Shown here piece by piece: positions 58,930-64,000 of a stretch of 64,000 nucleotides of DNA (positions are counted from its first letter, which is position 1; every line of letters starts with the position of its first letter). The stretch comes from Siniperca chuatsi. Its lineage: Eukaryota > Chordata > Actinopteri > Centrarchiformes > Sinipercidae. Location of the stretch: the NCBI RefSeq assembly GCF_020085105.1, contig NC_058058.1, positions 2,117,587-2,181,586 on the forward strand. The letters run 5' to 3'. The position numbers and the translations under genes are program-made. The notes beneath the pieces are model-generated. The model was not told where the DNA came from. It was given only the letters and a program-made list of their open reading frames with translations, and made no database searches.

Positions 58930-60261
58930 ACTGAGGGCAAAGGAAAGAGAAATATGTTTAAGTACAGAGTAATGGTAACTCTCGTCATGGATGAGCAAGA
59001 ACCTTTAAATTACTGGCTCTTTCTCTGCTTTTGTTCCACTGATGACTGACTCACGAACAGACAGAAGTCATTGTAAAAATGGTGAAGTAGAAAGGGGATG
59101 ATAGTTACGACTTCCCTCCCAAAAAACCTGTTTGTTCACTTGGCGGGAAAACTGTCTGAAAGTTTCTGGCAAGAGTCAGAATAGTCAGTGACCACATCAA
59201 AAATCTTACATCGGTATAATCTCTTTATCACGTTCAAAAGCATCAGAGCATCAATCAATCACATTTTTGAAGTTCAGGGTTAATTTTTTACCTTGGAAAT
59301 AGTAGTTTGACAAAAAAAAAAACAACCTTAGCACAGGGTCCATTTCCTTTCAATGTTCTGAGTAATAAATTACAATACAAATTGCATATAAAAGCTGTAA
59401 TAAATTATTTATTCTAATACAACTTGCAAAGTAGTTGTAATTAATCCTTTTATTTTAAAAGAATGCTTAAAATATGCTTAATTTGTGTGTGTGTGTGGGG
59501 GGGAGAAAAGAAAACGTTAGAGTTATACACATACAGTATACATACAAGCATATACATAGATACAATATGTACTGTACAACTGTACATGTAGCCTATACAT
59601 ACATAAAATAGTTAATAAACAGAATGGTCTCTGTGGGGTCCTGGAGGCTTGAAAAACCTACATGTTGCATACATGCATACACTGATAGTTAACACGTTTT
59701 CTTAATCTTATGAGAATTGCTAATAAACAAAATAGTAAGCTGACAGTTGATTGTTATAATGTTGTTATTTTCATATTCAGAGGACATATCAGAGTGTCCT
59801 GGTAACACCTACCAGAACAATTGGAGACTGAATAGGAGACTGTTTACAGAACAACCATCCATCCTTCCATTATCTATACCAGTTTATCCGGTTCAGGGTT
59901 TGTAGCTGGTCACAATGGAGACCATTCCAGTCTTGCAACAGATTGTGCCTCCCACGTATTTTTATATTCCAGTCAGAGAGCTAAGAATCTGTTTTTCTGA
60001 AACATAAATCCCTGGGAAACTTGTAAAAAAAAAACCTTGATTAACAACATTTACTACAGTTTTGGAGATTTTGCCAGAGTCCAAACCAAAGTTTCAAAGA
60101 GATTTATTTTCAGGTATATGCATCTATATTTAGTTTTTTCACACCTAATATCACGTTTGCATTTTTCTTGTTAAGTGCAAAGCGAAGAATGTCCACATAC
60201 TTTAGTGTAGTAATGTAATGCTCCAGTATACAGTAATATTTAATAATTTAATATTATATAA
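58930..60261. other. intergenic region between the mucin-like genes (left part)
   Basis: No coding sequence. A CCATCCTTCCATTATCTATACC + AGTTTATCCGGTTCAGGG fragment at 59855-59950 is a common fish interspersed repeat end. GTCCACATACTTTAGTGTAG at 60191-60210 resembles the tip of the Tc1 fragment that follows. Confidence 0.5.
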
Positions 60262-60600
60262 ACGCCCCTGCACAAAGCTAGATTTATAACGAAATGGTTT
60301 TTCCAGTTTGGTGTGAAGAACTTGACTGGCCTGCACAGAGACCTGATCTCAGTCCCATCCAACACGTCTGGGATGAATTGGAATGCCGACTGTGAGCCAG
60401 ACCTTATCACCAACATCAGTGAAGGATTTCACTAATGCTCATGTCTGAATGGTAGCAAATTCCTGCAGCAGTTCAACATCTGGTGGAAAGTGAAACCAGA
60501 AGAGCGGAGGCTGTTAAAGCAGCAGATTAATACCCATGGTTTTGTGTGTTCAACTATCCCATATGAATGTGTCCACATACTTTTGGCTATGTAGTGTATA
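60262..60600 (+). mobile_element. Tc1-like element, 3' fragment with transposase remnant
   Basis: Plus-strand remnant of a second, different Tc1 family. Readable protein words are DWPAQRPDLSPIQHVWDELECRL (split over small frameshifts; the PDLSPIQHVWDELE part is the third catalytic region), at about 60318-60390. Damaged C-terminal sequence follows. It ends in the terminal inverted repeat GTGTCCACATACTTTTGGCT + ATGTAGTGTA. The 5' two thirds are missing. Confidence 0.85.
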
Positions 60601-62415
60601 GGGACAACTTAGACAGTTTGACATCATTGTATAACTTCTGGTACAAATGGTACAAAAGGTACAAACACATAGTTTAGTCTTCACTAAATGTTTTTTAGTT
60701 AAACTATCTTAACTTTGAAGTAAAACCAATGCTAATGGGGGGGGGGATGACCGGTTGAAGCTGTACTGGCTGGGGCAGGGCAGACCTTGGCCGCCGTGTC
60801 AAACCTGTTGCAGAACTGGTTGAATTCACTGCCCTTGTCCACATCACCCACTGCTGAAAGCTCAATGTCCTGACAGCAGATCTTCTCCTTTACAACAATG
60901 TGACTGGGATTACACCATCTATTGTTTACAAAAATCTGTTCAGTTGCAATGTAAGGAGGCCATCCCTTGTATACACTCCAACTTTTCTCCGAAATTGTAT
61001 TCCTCGTGGGTCGGAAAACAGAATAATACTAAACACACTTAATATGCAACAAACAAACAAAAAGTTAGTGTCTACAGAGCTACAAGGACTTGCTGCTTTG
61101 TAAACTTCTGACATACTACTAGTCAAAGTGACATACTACCAAGATTTAGCAAATAACATAAGATAAGTTAAGCCTTTATTGATCCCCAAAGGGGAAAAAC
61201 TGGTGTTGCAGTAGCAGAAGGATATAAATAAGTACAAACAAACAGAGAAAGTAAAAAATAATAAAAAAATTAGTGACAAAACATTATTAAGTGCGATAAG
61301 GCTATAAAACAGCAGTGGTGTATACCAAAAACCAACCAACTCAGAATTGGCATACGCCACTAGAAAACGAGTGACATACCATCAGCCATATTTCTATCTT
61401 GATGTCACTCACATGTTCTAGAACATGCAGTGGGTGTTTTTGGTATAATATTTTGATATTTTGAATAATTGTAAGCATAGCTACAATGAAAATATATACT
61501 GTATATATGTCATATATTTTATATTATAATAAAATTTGGAATTTGTATTTACTCATGAACTATCAAAACTCCTTTAAATTATTTATTGGTCAGAAAGTTT
61601 TGTTTTTATGGTACGGGTGCATATCTACCTTTACAACTTGTAAAGTTTGTGGTTCTCTTAGACATACATCCCACAGCTGTGCGCTATAGCACTGGAAACA
61701 GTTTTTTCTTTCAGATAGTATTTGTTGTTTATTGCGCTATACTTTCTGGAGCATTGTAGGGGTGTATGTTATTCAATAGATGCCAAGTCAACATGGCCTG
61801 ACCTGACACTAGCAGTCAAATAAAATACCAGTGCGATGCTACAGAATAAATAAAAACATAAGTATACACGGGGTCTTTGCATTTGATGCTTTAATACTTT
61901 TAATAGATTTATATTAACATGCACAATAACTGCAGGACATTGCGTGGTGTTTTCATCCAGTGGACCGAAAAGCAGGAATGCAGTTGATTACCAAACCACC
62001 AAACTATGGCCTCACAATAGTTGAATCTCTTTGATTACATTACTAATAACAGCTGTTCATGTTGTGGCCACCACATGGCTAATAACTGATTCTGTGTGGA
62101 TGTTAAGAGCAGAGAGGACTACCTGTATGTTAGCTAGTCATTAATTTGAGGAATAGAGTTGTTATTCAGTGTAATTCGTTAGTGTATCACAGAAAGTCTG
62201 TTTTACTAAATGTACAATCAGTACTGAGTATGAAAACCCATAATGTTACTCACAGTTAAAGCAAGTTCAAACTAACAGTCCAACCAAAAGTAGAGATATG
62301 ATAAATAAAGTCATAATAAATTAGGTCTAGTTTAAATAGTCTCTTTAAATAAAATATATGGTGCATAAAGTGTCAAATGTTGCTGGTATTTAGTCACTTT
62401 CTTTCTGTTGAGTTC
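60601..62415. other. intergenic region between the mucin-like genes (right part)
   Basis: 60745-60900 on the minus strand reads CCQDIELSAVGDVDKGSEFN and QFCNRFDTAAKVCPAPAS, which looks like a fragment of LINE linker sequence (low confidence). A repeat with TTAAGCCTTTATTGATCCCC + AAAGGGG at 61165-61215 is a common fish 3' tail. The rest is AT-rich with no gene. Confidence 0.45.
61150..61265 (+). repeat. interspersed repeat tail (CTTTATTGATCCCCAAAGGGG family)
   Basis: ATAAGATAAGTTAAGCCTTTATTGATCC and the following A-rich region match my memory of a frequent teleost repeat end. The class is uncertain. Confidence 0.5.
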
Positions 62416-64000
62416 TTAATTCCAAAGAAGTGCTGTAACAACTGCTATGACTAAAAGGACACTACACGCTGCTGCTGCTGCTGCTGCTGCTGGTGCCGCT
62501 GCTGTTGTTCCTGGGGCCACTGTGGTTGTTACTGCATCAGCTGTGGTTGTTGTTGGGACATCTGGGGTTGTTGGTAGAGCAGGTTTGGTTGTTGTTGGGA
62601 TACCTGTGGTTATTAATGTAGCAGCTGTGGTTGTTGTTAGGACAACTGTGGTTGTTGTTGGAGCAGCTCTGGTTGTTGTTGCTGCTGTTGTAGTGGTTGT
62701 TGTTGGAACAGCTGTGGATGTTGTTGGGGCAGCTGTTGTTGTTGGGGCAGTTGTGGTTGTTGTTGGAGCAGCTGTGGTTGATGTTGCTGGGACAGCTGTG
62801 GTTGTTGTTCTTGCAGTTGTGGTTGTTTTTTGAGCAGCTGTGGTTGTTGTTTGGGCCACTGTGGTTGTTCTTGCAGCAGATGTGGTGGTTGTTGTTGGGA
62901 CAGCTGTGGATGTTGTTGGGGCAGCTGTTGTTGTTGTTGGAGCAGCTCTGATTGTTGTTGCTTCAGCTGTAGTTGTTGCCACTGCAGCTAAGATTGTTGT
63001 TGTCGCAGCTGTGGTTGTTGTAGCTGCGGCTGTAGTTGTTGTGGGGGCACCCGTGGTTGTTGTTGCTGCAGCAGTGGTTGTTGTTGGGGCAGTTGTGGTT
63101 GATGTTGCTGGGACAGCTGTGGTAGTTATTCTTGCAGCTGTGGTTGTTATTTGAGCAGCCGTGGTTGTTTTTTGAGCAGCTGTGGTTGTTGTTTGGGCCA
63201 CTGTGGTTGTTCTTGCAGCAGACGTGGTTGTTGTCAATGCGGCTGTAATTGTTGTTGGGGCAGCTATGGTTGTTGTTGCTGCAGCTGTGGTTTTTGTGGG
63301 GGCATATGTGGTTGTTATTCGAACAGCTATGGTTAATGTTGGTGGGACAACTGTGGTAGTTGTTGGTGCAGCTGTGGTTGTTGTTGCAGCAACTGTGGTA
63401 CTTGTTGGGACTGCTATGGTTGATGTTGGGGCAGTTGTGGTTGCTGTTGCTGCAGCTGTGGTTGTTAATCTTGCAGCTCTTGCTGTTGTTGGGGCAGCTG
63501 TGGTTGTTGTTCCTGTGGTTGTAGTTGTTTTTGTTTGGCTAGCTGTGGGTGTTGTTGCAGCAGCTCTGGTTGTTGTTGCTGCAGTTGTAGTTGTTGTTCG
63601 GGGACCTGTGGTTGTTGTTGCTGCATCTGTGGTTGTTTTTGGGGACACTGTGGTTGATGTTGCAGCAGCTCTTGTTAATGTTCGAACAGCTGTGTTTATT
63701 TGGGCGGCTGTGGTTTTTGTTGGGGCCGCTGTAGGTGTTGTTCGGTCACCAGTGGTTGTTGTCAGTGCAGCTGTGGATGTTGTTGGAGCAGCTGTGGTTG
63801 TTGTTGCAGCACCTGTGGTTGCTGTTGGGACTGCAATGGTTGTTGTTGGGGCAGTTGTGGTTGTTGTTCCTGCAGCTGTGCTTGCTGCTGTTGGGGCAGC
63901 TGTGGTTAATGTTGCTGGGACAGCTGTGGATGTTGTTGTGGAAGCTGTGGTTGTTGTTGGGGCCACTGTGGATATTGTTGCAGCAGCTGTCATTGTGGTC
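62416..64000 (-). CDS. mucin-like Thr/Ala/Pro-rich protein with GPI-type C-terminus (gene 2), 5' partial
   Basis: A single open frame of more than 525 codons running off the window; the Met at 63993 is internal (preceded by Thr-Thr), so the real start and signal peptide lie beyond 64000. The protein is almost only Thr, Ala, Pro, Val and Ser in loose 7-8-residue repeats (TTTTAAP, TTSTAVP, TTTRAAP), with no Cys until the end. It closes with VAPGTTAAAPAAAAAAAAC and the hydrophobic SVLLVIAVVTALLWN and a stop. Small residues followed by a hydrophobic tail at the very C-terminus are the pattern of a GPI-attachment signal; a single membrane anchor is the alternative. The Thr-rich part would be a heavily O-glycosylated, extended stalk outside the cell. 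It has the same strand, repeat logic and end structure as gene 1, 6 kb away, so a tandem paralogue is likely. No substrate or partner can be inferred. Confidence 0.75.
   Translation of the reverse strand, partial: TTMTAAATISTVAPTTTTASTTTSTAVPATLTTAAPTAASTAAGTTTTTAPTTTIAVPTATTGAATTTTAAPTTSTAALTTTTGDRTTPTAAPTKTTAAQINTAVRTLTRAAATSTTVSPKTTTDAATTTTGPRTTTTTAATTTRAAATTPTASQTKTTTTTGTTTTAAPTTARAARLTTTAAATATTTAPTSTIAVPTSTTVAATTTTAAPTTTTVVPPTLTIAVRITTTYAPTKTTAAATTTIAAPTTITAALTTTTSAARTTTVAQTTTTAAQKTTTAAQITTTAARITTTAVPATSTTTAPTTTTAAATTTTGAPTTTTAAATTTTAATTTILAAVATTTAEATTIRAAPTTTTAAPTTSTAVPTTTTTSAARTTTVAQTTTTAAQKTTTTARTTTTAVPATSTTAAPTTTTTAPTTTAAPTTSTAVPTTTTTTAATTTRAAPTTTTVVLTTTTAATLITTGIPTTTKPALPTTPDVPTTTTADAVTTTVAPGTTAAAPAAAAAAAACSVLLVIAVVTALLWN
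62466..62500 (-). repeat. (CTG/CAG)n coding the poly-Ala stretch of gene 2
   Basis: Eight or so GCT/GCA codons in a row just before the hydrophobic tail, prone to length change. It sets the distance between the Thr-rich domain and the anchor. Confidence 0.85.
62500..64000 (-). repeat. diverged 21/24-bp coding repeats of gene 2
   Basis: Units like GCCCCAACAACAACCACAGC recur throughout but differ at many positions. Plus-strand frames here (Val/Ala-rich, Leu/Trp/Gln-rich, Cys/Gly-rich up to 128 codons) are shadows. Confidence 0.9.

Noticed and set aside
60745..60900. Possible coding exon on the minus strand (CCQDIELSAVGDVDKG)
   Set aside because: More like a LINE linker fragment than a host exon; no splice sites fit, and the flanks are repeat-rich.
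62447..63909. Plus-strand Val/Ala-rich, Leu/Trp/Gln-rich and Cys/Gly-rich frames, the last resembling keratin-associated proteins
   Set aside because: Antisense shadows of the gene 2 repeats, broken into pieces, while the minus frame is open throughout.

Overview
The window looks like nuclear DNA of a ray-finned fish, most likely a percomorph teleost. It is AT-rich and almost entirely non-coding. It is dense in CA/GT microsatellites and carries old fragments of the mobile-element mix typical of teleosts: Tc1/mariner, L2-type LINE, Rex3/RTE-type LINE, a zinc-finger R2/R4-like LINE, a Penelope-like element, a tRNA-like SINE, a solo LTR and several MITEs. Nothing bacterial is present. No operons, prophage, CRISPR arrays, rRNA or tRNA genes are visible.

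Layout. Positions 1-32,600 are gene-free, with interspersed repeats, palindromes, a polypurine tract, a solo LTR nested in another repeat, an L2-type reverse transcriptase fragment, and several unique stretches rich in homeobox or octamer-like words that may be conserved non-coding elements. A degraded L2-type LINE lies at 32,600-34,280. Positions 34,300-48,000 are again gene-free, with a SINE, a Penelope-like fragment and microsatellites. Positions 48,000-54,000 are repeat-rich: a zinc-finger LINE remnant, a diverged ~57-bp tandem array hit by two MITEs, a complete but dead Tc1-like element with TA flanks, and a Rex3/RTE 3' end.

The only convincing host genes are at the right end, both on the minus strand. 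Gene 1 (about 58,873 to 55,033) can be modelled from sequence signals: a possible TATA/CRE promoter and non-coding exon, a short exon encoding a signal peptide, a 94-bp phase-1 intron, and a last exon encoding about 25 Thr-Thr-Thr-Thr-Ala-Ala/Ser-Pro-Thr repeats followed by a hydrophobic C-terminus. The phase of the signal-peptide exon matches the Thr-rich frame exactly, a frame with no internal start codon that is easy to miss. One extra G in the middle of the array (55,912-55,914) breaks the frame in the sequence given. Gene 2 (62,416 to beyond 64,000) encodes the same type of Thr/Ala/Pro-rich ectodomain, ending in a poly-Ala stretch and a hydrophobic tail of GPI-signal type; its 5' end is outside the window. 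The two look like tandem paralogues of small, secreted or surface-anchored mucin-like proteins. They are the most interesting content here.
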